Positions 15,825 to 26,534 of a stretch of 64,000 nt of DNA are shown in pieces. Each line of letters starts with the position of its first letter. Position 1 is the first letter of the stretch. The position numbers were made by a program, and so were the translations under genes. This DNA comes from Rhizobiales bacterium 2SD (lineage in GTDB: Bacteria > Pseudomonadota > Alphaproteobacteria > Rhizobiales > Beijerinckiaceae): NCBI GenBank assembly GCA_005502805.1, contig SCMY01000005.1:186001-250000 (forward strand), in the 5' to 3' direction. The notes under the pieces are model-generated. The model was not told the DNA's origin, did no database searches, and saw only the letters and a list, made by a program, of their open reading frames with translations.

Positions 15825-18347
15825 TTACGCGAGTCGCGTCATCCGCGAACCTTCCGGCCTGGAGTTCTGCAGGAAATAGCGCTCCGCGACTGCGCTTGAG
15901 AGCCCCATCAGCAGTTGCTCGAAATAGAGGATGCCAGTGCGGTCGAGACGGCTGGCCTCAGCGGTGCGGCATTCGGCGGCGAGCTTGAGCGCGAGCCGGC
16001 GCGGCTCCTCCAGCATCCCGTCGTCGTTGAGGGAAGGCAGTGCTGCAATCTCGGCATCGAGCTGCTCGATCTGGAAAGCGACGGAGCGCGGATTGTAGGG
16101 ATCGAGCATGACGAGATCGAGAACCGGCTGCAGCGCAGCGCCGAGCATGTAGCGCGAGCGATAGGTGATCTGCGAGTCCGTCAGGTCGAGCAGCGCGTCG
16201 AGGCAATTGCCCGGTGCGTCGTTCTCGACGAAATGGCGGGCGAAGCGGCAGCTGGTGACGCCGCGCTCGATCCGCCGGCCGATGTCGAGGAAGCGCCAGC
16301 CGGCGCCGCGCACCATGTTCTCCTGGGAGAGCCCGGAGAAGGCGGCGAGCGACTTCAATCCGGTGTCGGCGATCTCGAAAGCCTCGCCCTCGCTGGTCGG
16401 TTTGCCAGGGTAGGCGAGTTGGCGCTGCAGATCGCCGAACAGCCGCCAGGCATCGACCGAGAGCCGCTCGCGGATGACGGAGGCGGTGCGCCTGGCTTCG
16501 CGGACGGAGGCGGCGGCCGAACCGTAATGGTCGAGATCGTGCAAGGCGGAGCGTGCCTGAGCAACGACGGAGCGGGCCTTGGACGCCGTCGGCGCTGCGC
16601 CCCAGGCGACGAGCAGATTGGCGAGCCGCTTGATCGTCTCGCCGTGGCCGGGTGCCTGGTCGTCGGCATTGATCAGGCGCCCGAGCAAGGCACGCACCAG
16701 CCGCAGCGTAGCCTCGCTGCGCTCCAGATAGCGCCCGAGCCAGAACAGATTGTCGGCGGCGCGGCTCGGCAGGATGCCGACGATGCGGCGGATGCCGATC
16801 CGGTCCGGGCTCGGCAGCAATGTGACCTGCTCGACCGGCTGGTCGGAGGTCACCCAGACATCGCTGGAGCGCACGCCCGAGCGCATCGTCACGGCGCGCG
16901 CATCGCACTCCTCGGAGATGCGGCAGAAGCCGCCCGGCATCACTTGCCAGCCATCGGGCGTCGCGGCGGCAAAGACGCGCAGTGTCATCGGCCGCGGCTC
17001 CAGCCGGCCGCCCTGCATCACCGGCATGGTCGAGAGGTTGACGACCTCCTGCCCGACATAATCGAGCCCGCGCTCGGCGATCCGGCCGCGCAATGCCTCG
17101 CGCTCGGCCTTGTCGAGATCGGCGACCAATACGGTGCCGCCGTCGAGCCCGTCGCCTGGCGCGCGGAAGGCGGGGGAAACGCTCATCTCGTCCAGCCGGT
17201 CGAGCACGATCCCGCGCTCGCGCGGCTGGCCGCACCACCAGGTCGCGACGTTCGGCAGGATCAGCTCTTCGCCGAGTACCTCCCGCGCCAGCCGGGGCAT
17301 GAAGCCCATCAGCGCGCGCGCCTCGACCACGCCGGAGCCGAGTCCGTTGGCGACGACGACGTTCTCGGCCCGCACCGCCTCGACCAGGCCGGGCACGCCA
17401 AGCGCGGAACGGGCGTTGAGCTCCAGCGGGTCGGCGAAATCGCCGTCGATGCGCCGCCAGATGATGTCGGCGCGCTTGAAGCCGGCAATGGTGCGCACAT
17501 GGACTAGCCCGTCTCGCATGACGAGGTCGCCGCCTTCAACCAGCAGGAAGCCGAGATAGCGGGCGAGATAGGCCTGCTCGAAATAGCTCTCGTGCATCTG
17601 GCCGGGCGTCAGCAGGCAGATGCGCGGCTCGACCCGCCGGGCGCGCGAGACGAGTCCGGCACGGAAGCCCTGGAAGAAGCCGGCAAGCCGCTCGACATTC
17701 ATGGTCCGGAAGAGGTCCGGGAAGGCACGGCCGAGGGCGAGCCGGTTCTCCAGCGCATAGCCTGCGCCTGAGGGCGCCTGGGTGCGGTCGTTCAGTACCC
17801 ACCAGCGTCCGTCCGGCCCGCGGCCAAGATCGGCGGCGTAGATCTGCAGTTGTCCCGCGCCCGCCGTGCCCTGCACCGGCCTGAGATAGTCGGGGCTGCC
17901 GGTGATGGCGGCGGCCGGCAGCGCTCCCTTGGCGATCAACTGGCCGGGCCCGTAGATGTCGCCGAGCAAGGTATCGAGCAGCTGTGCGCGCTGGGCGACG
18001 CCGGCAGCGATCGTCTTCCACTCCTGCCCGGTGAGGACGAGCGGTGCGTGATTGAGCGGCCAGGAGCGCTCGCCGGCGAGCGGGTCGCTCTCGTCGAGAT
18101 CGCCATGGACGCGATAGGAGACGCCGGTGTCGCGCACATGCCGGTCGGCGAGACCGAAGCGGCGCTGCAATTCATCGCTCGAAAGCGCCGACCATTCCGC
18201 CAGGAACGGCTCCCAGTGCGGCCGGATCGAGCCGTCCGGTGCCATCAGCTCGTCATAGGCGCCGGGCAACGGCCGATAGCCTGCGAGCAGGGCGTTGCGG
18301 CGCTCGCTGCGCGCCCGCGTCGAACTCGATCGGCGCTGCAGAGCCAT
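15825..18347 (-). CDS. Circularly permuted ATP-grasp / alpha-E fusion protein
   Basis: An 840-residue fusion of two proteins often encoded separately. Residues about 60-500 are the circularly permuted ATP-grasp amidoligase-like domain (DUF404/DUF407; motifs include VLNDRTQAPSGAGYALENR, NGLGSGVVE and LPNVATWWCG); residues about 530-835 are the all-helical alpha-E domain (DUF403; ADNLFWLGRYLERSE, RYMLGAALQPVLDLV). ATP-grasp enzymes ligate carboxylates to amines, and this pair has been predicted in the literature to make a peptide or peptide tag. I start at ATG 18347 (GAGG 6 bases upstream) rather than the TTG at 18359 that overlaps the upstream stop. Confidence 0.9.
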   Translation of the reverse strand: MALQRRSSSTRARSERRNALLAGYRPLPGAYDELMAPDGSIRPHWEPFLAEWSALSSDELQRRFGLADRHVRDTGVSYRVHGDLDESDPLAGERSWPLNHAPLVLTGQEWKTIAAGVAQRAQLLDTLLGDIYGPGQLIAKGALPAAAITGSPDYLRPVQGTAGAGQLQIYAADLGRGPDGRWWVLNDRTQAPSGAGYALENRLALGRAFPDLFRTMNVERLAGFFQGFRAGLVSRARRVEPRICLLTPGQMHESYFEQAYLARYLGFLLVEGGDLVMRDGLVHVRTIAGFKRADIIWRRIDGDFADPLELNARSALGVPGLVEAVRAENVVVANGLGSGVVEARALMGFMPRLAREVLGEELILPNVATWWCGQPRERGIVLDRLDEMSVSPAFRAPGDGLDGGTVLVADLDKAEREALRGRIAERGLDYVGQEVVNLSTMPVMQGGRLEPRPMTLRVFAAATPDGWQVMPGGFCRISEECDARAVTMRSGVRSSDVWVTSDQPVEQVTLLPSPDRIGIRRIVGILPSRAADNLFWLGRYLERSEATLRLVRALLGRLINADDQAPGHGETIKRLANLLVAWGAAPTASKARSVVAQARSALHDLDHYGSAAASVREARRTASVIRERLSVDAWRLFGDLQRQLAYPGKPTSEGEAFEIADTGLKSLAAFSGLSQENMVRGAGWRFLDIGRRIERGVTSCRFARHFVENDAPGNCLDALLDLTDSQITYRSRYMLGAALQPVLDLVMLDPYNPRSVAFQIEQLDAEIAALPSLNDDGMLEEPRRLALKLAAECRTAEASRLDRTGILYFEQLLMGLSSAVAERYFLQNSRPEGSRMTRLA

Positions 18348-18355
18348 GCTTGACC

Positions 18356-21300
18356 TCAAACCCCGGGGGGGCGACGCAGGTCGAGGGTCATCGGGAACTC
18401 CGGATTGCGCTCTTCTGCGGGAATCGCCAGCGAGCCGGGACTATGGCCGATCGCCTCGAAGCGGGCGAGTCTCCTCGCCTCCGCTTCGTAGGAATTCACA
18501 GGCGGTGTTTCGTAATTGCGACCGCCGGGATGGGCGACATGGTAGACGCAACCGCCGAGCGAGCGCCCGGCCCATGTGTCGACGATGTCGAAGGTCAGCG
18601 GCGCATGCACCGGAATCGTCGGATGCAGGCCGGAGGCCGGCTGCCAGGCCTTGAAGCGCAGGCCCGCGACGCTGATGCCCGCCGCGATCTCGGTCAGCGG
18701 CAGCGCCCGGCCGTTGCAGGTGATGACATGCCGGCCGGGCGTCAGTCCGCTCGCCTTGACCTGGAGGCGCTCGACCGAGCTATCGACATAGCGCACGGTG
18801 CCACCGATCGCGCCTTCCTCGCCCATGACGTGCCAGGGCTCGAGCGCCTGGCGCAATTCCAGCTCGACGCCGCCCTGGTTGACCTTCCCGAAGAAGGGGA
18901 AGCGGAACTCGTGCTGCGCCGCAAACCAGGCCGGATCGAAGCGGTAGCCGGCCCGCTCCAGATCGGCGAGCACGTCGCGGAAATCCTGCCAGACGATCTC
19001 CGGCAGCATGAAACGGTCGTGCAGGCTGGTGCCCCAGCGCACGAGCTTGCCGGCCTGCGGCTCGCGCCAGAACCAGGCTATCAGCGCCCGGATCAGGAGC
19101 TGTTGCGCCAGCGACATCCGCGCATCCGGCGGCATCTCGAAGGAGCGGAACTCGATCAGCCCGAGCCGCCCGGTCGGCCCATCCGGCGAATAGAGCTTGT
19201 CGATGCAGATCTCGGTGCGGTGGGTGTTGCCGGAGACGTCGATCAGGAGGTTGCGGTAGAGCCGGTCGACCAGCCAGAGCGGGATCGCCGGATCCTGAGG
19301 GCCGGGCGTCTGCGCCAGCGCGATCTCGAGCTCGTAGAGCTGGTCGTGCCGGGCCTCGTCGATGCGCGGCGCCTGGCTGGTCGGGCCGATGAACAGGCCG
19401 GAGAACAGATAGGACAGCGACGGATGGCGCTGCCAGTAGAGCACGATGCTCTTGAGCAGGTCCGGCCGGCGCAGGAACGGGCTGTCGGCCGGCGTCACGC
19501 CGCCGAGCACGACATGGTTGCCGCCACCGGTGCCGGTGTGACGGCCGTCGACCATGAATTTCTCGGCGCAGAGCCGGGACTGGCGGGCTTCCTCGTAGAC
19601 GCCGCGGGTGATCGCGACAGCTTCCGCCCAAGTCTTAGCCGGGTGGATGTTGACCTCGATCACGCCAGGGTCGGGCGTGACCTTGATGACGTTGAGGCGC
19701 GGATCATGCGGCGGTGAATAGCCTTCGATATGGACCGGCTGGCCGGTCTCTTCCGCTGTCGCCTCGATGCTGGCGATCAGGTCGAGATAATCCTCAAGTC
19801 GCTCGACCGGCGGCAGGAAGACGCAGAGCACGCCGTCGCGCACCTCGATGCTGAGCGCGGTGCGCACCGATTCGGCACCGAGCTCTTGCTCGACGATGTC
19901 CTGGCGCGGGGCTTGCGGCTCGCTGCTACCGGCCGGCCGGGTCGGCTGGATCGGTCCGTCGAAGCCCTGCGGGGGATCGGCGGCGCGCGGTGCGCCGGGC
20001 GAGCTGGCCGTGGCGGGCGGCAGCGGCCCGCGTGGTTCCAGCGGGTCCTGCGGGTGGACATGCGGATAGGCCTTGGCCGGGACATGCGGTAGCGATCCGA
20101 GCGGCAGCCGGAAGCCGACCGGTGAATCGCCCGGCACCAGAAAGAGCTTGCCGCGCCTGAGCTTCCACTTCTCCGAGCGCCAGCGCCGGTCGTCCGCTGC
20201 TGCTTGCCAGCGCTGCACCGGGATGACATAGCCGCTCGGCTTGCCGAGGCCGCGTTCGAAGACGCGGACCATACGGGCACGCTCTTCCGGATCCGACAGC
20301 TTCGGATCGAGCGGGTCGACGTTCTCCGGCAACTGGCCTTCCTTCACCAGCCAATGCCCGGTGTCCTCATAGGCCGGCAGCACATAGTCGGCGCCGAGGC
20401 CGAGCCGCTCGGACAGGCCGGCAGCGAGCGTCTCGACCGCGGCCGAGGTCGGCACCACCTCATGCTCGCGGTCGCCGCCGGTCTTGGCGCCCGGCTCCCG
20501 CGCGATCAGTGCCGCATTGCGCCAGATCGGCTCGCCATCCTCGCGCCAGTAGAGCGCGAAGGCCCAGCGCGGCAGGCTCTCGCCCGGATACCATTTGCCC
20601 TGGCCGTAATGCAGCATGCCGCCCGGCGCGAAGCGCTCGCGCAGGCGCCGGATCAGCACGTCGGCGCGCTCGCGCTTGGTCGGCCCGACCGCGGCGGTGT
20701 TCCATTCCTCGCCGGTCTGGTCGTCGATCGAGACGAAGGTCGGCTCGCCCCCCATGGTGAGGCGGACATCCTGCGTCTGGAGGTCCATCTCGACCTGCTC
20801 GCCGAGCGCGTCGAGCTCGGTCCAGGATGTGTCCGAGAAGGGCAGGGTGATGCGCGGCACCTCATGCACGCGCGTGACGCTCATGTCGAAGGCGAACTGC
20901 GTCTCGGCATAGCTCGCGACGCCGCTGACCGGGGCGGCCGAGCGGTAATGCGGCGTCGCTGCCAGCGGCAGATGGCCCTCGCCGGTGAGCAGGCCGGAGG
21001 TCGGGTCCATCCCGATCCAGCCGGCGCCGGGAAGATAGACCTCGGCCCACGCGTGCAGGTCGGTGAAGTCCTTGTCGGTGCCGCGCGGGCCTTCGAGCGG
21101 ATCGATGTCCGCCTTCATCTGGATCAGGTAGCCGGAGACGAAGCGGGCGGCGAGGCCGAGATGCCTGAGGATCTGGACCAGCAGCCAGGAAGTGTCGCGG
21201 CAGGAACCGGACCTGAGCTGCAGCGTCTGTTCGGGCTCTTGCACCCCCGGCTCCATGCGGATGCCGTAGGCGATCAGGCGCTGGAGCCGCGCGTTGAGAT

Positions 21301-21739
21301 CGACGACGAAGTTGACGGTGTTGGTCTTTTCGCGCGGGACGGAGGCAAGGAATTCGGTGAGTAACGGCCCGGCCTCCTCCTTGACCAGATAGGGCGCGAG
21401 CTCGTCATGGAGCTCCTCGGGATACGCGAAAGGGAATTCCTCGGCTTCGCTGGCGACGAAGAAGTCGAACGGGTTGATGATCGAGAGCTCGGTGACGAGA
21501 TCGACCTCGATACGGAACTCGGTGACTGGCTCCGGGAAGACATAGCGCGCCAGCCAGTTGCCGTTCGGGTCCTGCTGCCAGTTCACGAAATGCTGTGCCG
21601 GCGTGACCTTGAGCGAGTAGCTCTTCACCGCCGAGCGGCAATGCGGCGCCGGCCGTAGGCGAATGATCTGCGGGCCGAGCGTGACCGGGCGGTCATAGCG
21701 ATAATGGGTGAGATGGTGCAGTGCGGCGATGATGGCCAA
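18356..21739 (-). CDS. Transglutaminase-DUF2126 protein
   Basis: An 1127-residue two-part protein. Residues about 1-290 are a transglutaminase-like module with a complete triad: Cys180 (SGSCRDTSW), His229 ([13 protein letters not shown]) and Asp245 (IGMDPTSG). Residues about 310-1120 are DUF2126, a very large domain found only with this association; it contains a Pro-rich linker near residues 560-600 and conserved MGGEPTFVS and [12 protein letters not shown] stretches. DUF2126 is thought to be enzymatic (an amidoligase-like or glutamine-synthetase-like fold has been proposed; I am unsure which). It is the first gene of the leftward operon and seems to start with TTG at 21739, AGGG upstream. 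Confidence 0.88.
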   Translation of the reverse strand: MAIIAALHHLTHYRYDRPVTLGPQIIRLRPAPHCRSAVKSYSLKVTPAQHFVNWQQDPNGNWLARYVFPEPVTEFRIEVDLVTELSIINPFDFFVASEAEEFPFAYPEELHDELAPYLVKEEAGPLLTEFLASVPREKTNTVNFVVDLNARLQRLIAYGIRMEPGVQEPEQTLQLRSGSCRDTSWLLVQILRHLGLAARFVSGYLIQMKADIDPLEGPRGTDKDFTDLHAWAEVYLPGAGWIGMDPTSGLLTGEGHLPLAATPHYRSAAPVSGVASYAETQFAFDMSVTRVHEVPRITLPFSDTSWTELDALGEQVEMDLQTQDVRLTMGGEPTFVSIDDQTGEEWNTAAVGPTKRERADVLIRRLRERFAPGGMLHYGQGKWYPGESLPRWAFALYWREDGEPIWRNAALIAREPGAKTGGDREHEVVPTSAAVETLAAGLSERLGLGADYVLPAYEDTGHWLVKEGQLPENVDPLDPKLSDPEERARMVRVFERGLGKPSGYVIPVQRWQAAADDRRWRSEKWKLRRGKLFLVPGDSPVGFRLPLGSLPHVPAKAYPHVHPQDPLEPRGPLPPATASSPGAPRAADPPQGFDGPIQPTRPAGSSEPQAPRQDIVEQELGAESVRTALSIEVRDGVLCVFLPPVERLEDYLDLIASIEATAEETGQPVHIEGYSPPHDPRLNVIKVTPDPGVIEVNIHPAKTWAEAVAITRGVYEEARQSRLCAEKFMVDGRHTGTGGGNHVVLGGVTPADSPFLRRPDLLKSIVLYWQRHPSLSYLFSGLFIGPTSQAPRIDEARHDQLYELEIALAQTPGPQDPAIPLWLVDRLYRNLLIDVSGNTHRTEICIDKLYSPDGPTGRLGLIEFRSFEMPPDARMSLAQQLLIRALIAWFWREPQAGKLVRWGTSLHDRFMLPEIVWQDFRDVLADLERAGYRFDPAWFAAQHEFRFPFFGKVNQGGVELELRQALEPWHVMGEEGAIGGTVRYVDSSVERLQVKASGLTPGRHVITCNGRALPLTEIAAGISVAGLRFKAWQPASGLHPTIPVHAPLTFDIVDTWAGRSLGGCVYHVAHPGGRNYETPPVNSYEAEARRLARFEAIGHSPGSLAIPAEERNPEFPMTLDLRRPPGV

Positions 21740-21994
21740 GAGCGCGGACCCTGCTGTGCCATGGACCGGCCGGACTGGCCGCTGCCATCACGATAGCGGC
21801 AGGGAAAAGCGGGGCAAGCCGGTTCTTGCGCAGAAATGCGACGCCAATTCAGGCTGTTGCGCAACAAGCGTGCAAGCGCTCGCGGTTTGCACGGAAGCTG
21901 TTCGACACCGGCTGGACATCCGCCACGATCTGGCCACAGAGTGCGCGCCAACGGGCGCCCGGGAGTGCCCGCAGACAGCACAATGGGGATTTCC

Positions 21995-23584
21995 ATGCGT
22001 CATGTAGCGAAACTGATGGCGGCTTCCGCCTTCGCCGCTTTGCTGGCGAGCGCCGCCCAGGCCCAGACGCCCAAAGACACCATCGTCATGGCCAAGCAGA
22101 TCGACGACATCATCACGCTCGATCCGGCCGAGGCCTTCGAGTTCTCCGGCGTCGAGGCCGTCACCAATCTCTATGACAAGCTGATCGGAGTCGACCTCGC
22201 CAAGAACAACGCTCTCGTCGGCGAGCTCGCGCAGAGCTGGACCGTCAGCCCCGACCAGCTGACCTACACCTTCAAGCTCCGGCCTGGCGTCAAGTTCCAC
22301 TCCGGCAACCCGCTCACGGCCGCCGACGTGGTCTATTCCTTCCAGCGCGCGGTGACGCTGAACAAGTCGCCGGGCTTCATCCTCACCCAGTTCGGCCTGA
22401 ACAAGGATACCGTGCTGGAGAAGGTGAAGGCGGCCGACGACAACACCGTCGTCATCACCGTCTCGAAGCCATTCGCGCCGAGCTTCTTCTTGAACTGCCT
22501 GACCTCCGGCGTCGCCTCGATCGTCGACTCCAAGCTGGTCAAGGCCAACGAGAAGGACGGCGACTGGGGCAATGGCTGGCTCAAGCTCGCCTCCGCCGGC
22601 TCCGGCGCCTACAAGGTCCGCGCCTATCGCCCGAACGAGCAATATGCGCTCGACGCCAACGAGGGCTGGTACAAGGGCGCCCCGAAGACCAAGCGCATCA
22701 TCGTCCGCCATGTCGCCGAGCCGGCCTCGCAGCGCCTGCTGCTGGAGAAGGGCGACATCGACATCGCCCGCAATCTCTCGAAGGACCAGCTCGCCGCGGT
22801 CAAGAGCAACGCCAACGTCAAGATCATCCAGGGCGACAAGGGCTACATCCTCTATCTCGGCCTGAACCAGAAGAACCCGAATCTTGCCAAGCCCGAGGTC
22901 CGCGAGGCCCTGAAATGGCTGGTCGACTACGACGCGATCGAGAAGAACATCGTCGAGGGCACCTATAAGGGCCACGAGTCCTTCCTGCCCAAGGGCTTCC
23001 TCGGCGCGATCGACGACAAGCCCTACAAGCTCGACGTCGCCAAGGCCAAGGAACTGCTCGCCAAGGCCGGCCTGCCGAACGGCTTCACCGTCACCATGGA
23101 CACCCGCTCGGTCAACCCGATCACCGACATCGCCCAGGCGGTCCAGTCGACCTGGGCCCAGGCCGGCATCAAGCTCGAGATCCTGCCGGGCGACGGCAAG
23201 CAGACCCTGACCAAGTACCGCGCCCGCACCCATGACATCTATATCGGCCAGTGGGGCCCGGATTATCTCGACCCGCACACCAATGCCGAGACCTTCGCCA
23301 TCAACGAGGACAATGGCGAGGACGCCAAGTCGAAGACGCTGGCCTGGCGCAATGCCTGGGACATCCCGGACATGACCAAGGTCACCCAGGCCAACGTGCT
23401 CGAGAGCGATGCGAGCAAGCGCGCCGCCGTCTACGGCTCGCTGCAGCGCGACCACCAGAAGGTCTCGCCCTTCGTCATCATGTTCCAGCAGATCGAAGTC
23501 TCGGCGCAGCGCAAGGGCGTCGACAATTGGGTGATCGGACCTAGCTCCGACACCAATTTCTACGCTCCGATCACCAAGAACTGA
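21995..23584 (+). CDS. Peptide-type ABC transporter substrate-binding protein
   Basis: A 529-residue SBP family 5 (DppA/OppA-like) periplasmic protein with a clear signal peptide (MRHVAKLMAASAFAALLASAAQAQ). Typical family stretches are TYTFKLRPGVKFHSGNPL and the IYIGQWGPDYLDPH region near the C-terminus. It delivers a peptide or other small solute to the permeases that follow. The ATG at 21995 has GGGGA 5 bases upstream; the frame is open to 21836 but only the later start gives a signal peptide. First gene of a five-gene importer operon. Confidence 0.9.
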   Translation: MRHVAKLMAASAFAALLASAAQAQTPKDTIVMAKQIDDIITLDPAEAFEFSGVEAVTNLYDKLIGVDLAKNNALVGELAQSWTVSPDQLTYTFKLRPGVKFHSGNPLTAADVVYSFQRAVTLNKSPGFILTQFGLNKDTVLEKVKAADDNTVVITVSKPFAPSFFLNCLTSGVASIVDSKLVKANEKDGDWGNGWLKLASAGSGAYKVRAYRPNEQYALDANEGWYKGAPKTKRIIVRHVAEPASQRLLLEKGDIDIARNLSKDQLAAVKSNANVKIIQGDKGYILYLGLNQKNPNLAKPEVREALKWLVDYDAIEKNIVEGTYKGHESFLPKGFLGAIDDKPYKLDVAKAKELLAKAGLPNGFTVTMDTRSVNPITDIAQAVQSTWAQAGIKLEILPGDGKQTLTKYRARTHDIYIGQWGPDYLDPHTNAETFAINEDNGEDAKSKTLAWRNAWDIPDMTKVTQANVLESDASKRAAVYGSLQRDHQKVSPFVIMFQQIEVSAQRKGVDNWVIGPSSDTNFYAPITKN

Positions 23585-23598
23585 GGCACCCGCCAGAG

Positions 23599-23636
23599 GA
23601 ACCCGCCGTAGCCCCTCACCAGGCTGCGGCGGGTTC
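23599..23636 (+). terminator. Long hairpin between binding-protein and permease genes
   Basis: A 15-bp stem (23599-23613 with 23622-23636, one G-U pair) and an eight-base loop, followed by TTGCTTTG. Placed inside the operon, it probably reduces permease transcription or stabilises the upstream mRNA, not full termination. Confidence 0.6.
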
Positions 23637-23698
23637 TTGCTTTGCCGCTCTTCATGGGCGGGCGATGCCTCCAAGACCAAGAAAGGACGGAGCCGACG

Positions 23699-24766
23699 AT
23701 GGTCGCCATCAGCGCACCGACGCCACCCGCCCCGCCGCGTGCCAAGAGCCGCGCCGCCCGCTGGGCCAAGATCCTCGGCCGCGAGCTGACCACGGTCGCG
23801 ATCACCATCTTCGGCCTGCTGCTGGTCACCTTCCTGATCGCGCGGGTCATGCCGATCGACCCGGTGCTCGCCGTGGTCGGCGACCGCGCCCCGGCCGACG
23901 TCTATGACAAGGCGCGCCTCGCGCTCGGCCTCGACAAGCCCTATTGGCAGCAATTCGCCACCTATATCGGCAAGGTCTTCACCGGCGATCTCGGCACCTC
24001 CGTGCTGACCGCGCAGAAGGTCACCGACGACATCAAGACGGTCTTCCCGGCGACGCTGGAGCTGGCGACGCTCGGCACGCTGATCGGCGTGGCGCTCGGC
24101 GTCCCGCTTGGCATCCTCGCCGCCGTCAACCAGGGCCGCTGGATCGACCAGATCGCCCGCGTCATCGGCCTGATCGGCTATTCCATTCCCGTCTTCTGGC
24201 TCGGCCTGATGGGCCTGCTGCTGTTCTACGCCAAGCTCGGCTGGGTCGCAGGGCCCGGGCGCCTCTCGGTCGCCTATCAGGACTTCGTCACGCCGGTCAC
24301 CGGCCTCGTCATGCTCGATGCCGCCATGCAGGGCGAATGGGAGGCGGTCATCGACGCCTTCTGGCACCTGATCCTGCCGGCCTCGGTGCTCGGCCTGCTC
24401 TCGGTCGCCTATATCAGCCGCATGACCCGCAGCTTCATGATCACCGAGCTGCAGCAGCAATATGTCGTCGCAGCAAGGGTGAAGGGGCTGTCGGAATGGC
24501 GCGTCGTCTGCGGCCATGCGCTCGGCAACGCCTTCGTGCCTTTGGTCACCGTGATCGCGCTCTCCTATATGCACCTGCTCGAGGGTTCGGTGCTGACCGA
24601 GACGATCTTCGCCTGGCCGGGGCTCGGCCGCTACATCACCAATGCGCTGCTCAACGCCGACATGAACGCGGTGCTCGGCGGCACGCTGGTGGTCGGCGCC
24701 GTCTTCATCGCGGTCAACCTGTTCTCCGACATCCTCGGCCGCGTGGCCGATCCGCGGGCCCGCTGA
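23699..24766 (+). CDS. ABC transporter permease (DppB-like)
   Basis: A 355-residue inner-membrane permease of the BPD_transp_1 type with six helices. The cytoplasmic EAA-type loop is visible (VAARVKGLSEWRVVCGHALGN). A Pro/Ala-rich segment precedes the first helix, and an extra segment of about 30 residues (PGRLSVAYQDFV onward) sits between helices, as in many DppB proteins. GGAG lies 7 bases before ATG 23699. It pairs with the next permease to form the channel. Confidence 0.88.
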   Translation: MVAISAPTPPAPPRAKSRAARWAKILGRELTTVAITIFGLLLVTFLIARVMPIDPVLAVVGDRAPADVYDKARLALGLDKPYWQQFATYIGKVFTGDLGTSVLTAQKVTDDIKTVFPATLELATLGTLIGVALGVPLGILAAVNQGRWIDQIARVIGLIGYSIPVFWLGLMGLLLFYAKLGWVAGPGRLSVAYQDFVTPVTGLVMLDAAMQGEWEAVIDAFWHLILPASVLGLLSVAYISRMTRSFMITELQQQYVVAARVKGLSEWRVVCGHALGNAFVPLVTVIALSYMHLLEGSVLTETIFAWPGLGRYITNALLNADMNAVLGGTLVVGAVFIAVNLFSDILGRVADPRAR

Positions 24767-24777
24767 GGAGGATGGCC

Positions 24778-25689
24778 ATGACCGATCACGCCACCTCTCC
24801 CGTCACCTGGCATGCCTGGCTGACCACGACCTCGCCGGAATCGCGCCGGCAGGCCAAGCTCGGCCAGCTCTACCGGCAATGGCTCGCTTTCAGGAAGAAC
24901 CCGGCCGCCGTGGTCGGCCTGGTGATCGTGCTGGCGCTGCTGCTGCTCGCAGCCTTCGCGCCGCTGATCGCGCAGCATGACCCGTTGGCGCAGGCGCTCG
25001 ACCAGCGCCTGCTCGCGCCCTCCGCCAAGCACTGGTTCGGCACCGACGCGCTCGGCCGCGACATCTTCAGCCGCGTCGTCTACGGCACCCGCGTCACGCT
25101 GGTGATCGTCATGCTCGTCGTCATCACGGTCGGGCCGCTCGGCCTGCTGATCGGCTGCGCCGCCGGCTATTTCGGCGGCTGGGTCGACACCGTGTTGATG
25201 CGCATCACCGACGTCTTCCTCGCCTTCCCGCGCCTCGTCCTGGCGCTCGCCTTCGTCGCGGCGTTGGGGCCGGGCCTGGAGAACGCCGTCATCGCCATCG
25301 CCTTCACGGCCTGGCCGCCCTATGCCCGCGTCGCCCGCGCCGAGACGATGATCATCCGCAATGCCGACTATATCTCGGCGATGCGCCTGCAGGGCGCCAG
25401 CCAGATGCGGATCGTGCTGAAGCATGTCGTGCCGATGTGCGTGCCCTCGCTGATCGTGCGCACCACCTACGACATGGCAGGGATCATCATCATCGCCGCC
25501 GGCCTCGGCTTCCTCGGCCTCGGCGCCCAGCCGCCGATCCCGGAATGGGGCGCGATGATCTCGACCGGCCGCGAGCAGATCTTCGACCAGTGGTGGGTCG
25601 CGACCTTCCCGGGCATCGCCATCTGCGTCGTCGCGCTCGGCTTCAACCTGCTCGGCGACGGGTTGCGCGACGTGCTGGATGCGAGGTGA
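24778..25689 (+). CDS. ABC transporter permease (DppC-like)
   Basis: A 303-residue permease with an N-terminal OppC_N-like segment, six predicted helices, the GTDALGRDIFSRVVYGTR motif and an EAA loop (SAMRLQGASQMRIVLKHV). Of two nearby ATGs I choose 24778, because AGGAGG sits exactly 6 bases upstream; it would be directly against the ATG at 24772. It ends 5 bases before the first ATPase gene. Confidence 0.9.
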   Translation: MTDHATSPVTWHAWLTTTSPESRRQAKLGQLYRQWLAFRKNPAAVVGLVIVLALLLLAAFAPLIAQHDPLAQALDQRLLAPSAKHWFGTDALGRDIFSRVVYGTRVTLVIVMLVVITVGPLGLLIGCAAGYFGGWVDTVLMRITDVFLAFPRLVLALAFVAALGPGLENAVIAIAFTAWPPYARVARAETMIIRNADYISAMRLQGASQMRIVLKHVVPMCVPSLIVRTTYDMAGIIIIAAGLGFLGLGAQPPIPEWGAMISTGREQIFDQWWVATFPGIAICVVALGFNLLGDGLRDVLDAR

Positions 25690-25694
25690 GCACC

Positions 25695-26534
25695 ATGGCT
25701 GACGCACCTCTGCTGACCCTCGACGACCTGCGCGTCGACTTCCACACCCCGACCGGCATCGTCAACGCGGTGCGCGGTTTGTCGTTCACGCTCGGCCGCG
25801 AAAGGCTCGGCATCGTCGGCGAATCCGGCTCCGGCAAGTCGATGACCGGCCGCGCCATCCTCGACCTGATCCCGCATCCCGGCGTGGTCACGGCCAAGCG
25901 CATGGAGTTCCGCGGCAAGGACCTGACGACAATGGACAAGGCGAGCCGGCGCAAACTGCGCGGCCGTCACATCTCCATGGTGATGCAGGACCCGAAATTC
26001 TCGCTGAATCCGGTCCAGACCGTCGGCGACCAGATCGCCGAGGCCTATCGCGTTCATCACAAGGCGAGCGCGCGGCAGGCCAAAGAGCGCAGCCTCTCGA
26101 TGCTTGAGGCCGTGCAGATTCGCGAGCCCGGCCGCGTCTACGACCTCTATCCGCACGAGGTCTCGGGCGGCATGGGCCAGCGCGTGATGATCGCGATGAT
26201 GCTGATCGCCGAGCCGGAGATCCTGATCGCCGACGAGCCGACCTCGGCGCTCGACGTCACCGTGCAGTTGCAGGTGCTGAAGATCCTCGACGACCTCGTC
26301 ACCAGCCGCGGCATGGGGCTGATCTTCATCAGCCACGACCTGCATCTGGTGAAGTCGTTCTGCGACCGCGTCATCGTCATGTATGGCGGCAAGGCGATGG
26401 AGACGCTGCCGGCGAGCGAGCTCGACCGGGCCCAGCATCCCTATACCCGCGGCCTGCTCGGCTGCCTGCCCGACCTCGACCATCCGCGGGAGAAGCTCGC
26501 CACCCTCAACCGCGACCCGGCATGGCTGGCATGA
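25695..26534 (+). CDS. ABC transporter ATP-binding protein (DppD/NikD-like)
   Basis: A 279-residue ATPase: Walker A GESGSGKS at residues 42-49, signature VSGGMGQR, Walker B ILIADEPTSALDV and H-loop SHDL. It lacks most of the C-terminal Cys-containing oligopeptide-transporter extension found in longer DppD proteins such as the one at 50861, ending soon after HPYTRGLLGCLPD. It forms a heterodimer with the following ATPase, whose start overlaps its stop by four bases. Confidence 0.9.
   Translation: MADAPLLTLDDLRVDFHTPTGIVNAVRGLSFTLGRERLGIVGESGSGKSMTGRAILDLIPHPGVVTAKRMEFRGKDLTTMDKASRRKLRGRHISMVMQDPKFSLNPVQTVGDQIAEAYRVHHKASARQAKERSLSMLEAVQIREPGRVYDLYPHEVSGGMGQRVMIAMMLIAEPEILIADEPTSALDVTVQLQVLKILDDLVTSRGMGLIFISHDLHLVKSFCDRVIVMYGGKAMETLPASELDRAQHPYTRGLLGCLPDLDHPREKLATLNRDPAWLA

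Noticed and set aside
21788..24574. A 928-codon open frame on the minus strand, opposite the ABC binding protein and permease genes
   Set aside because: It is antisense to well-supported transporter genes and rich in Asp/Gly/Arg/Leu, the usual result of codon bias in GC-rich DNA. No domain, ribosome site or family resemblance.
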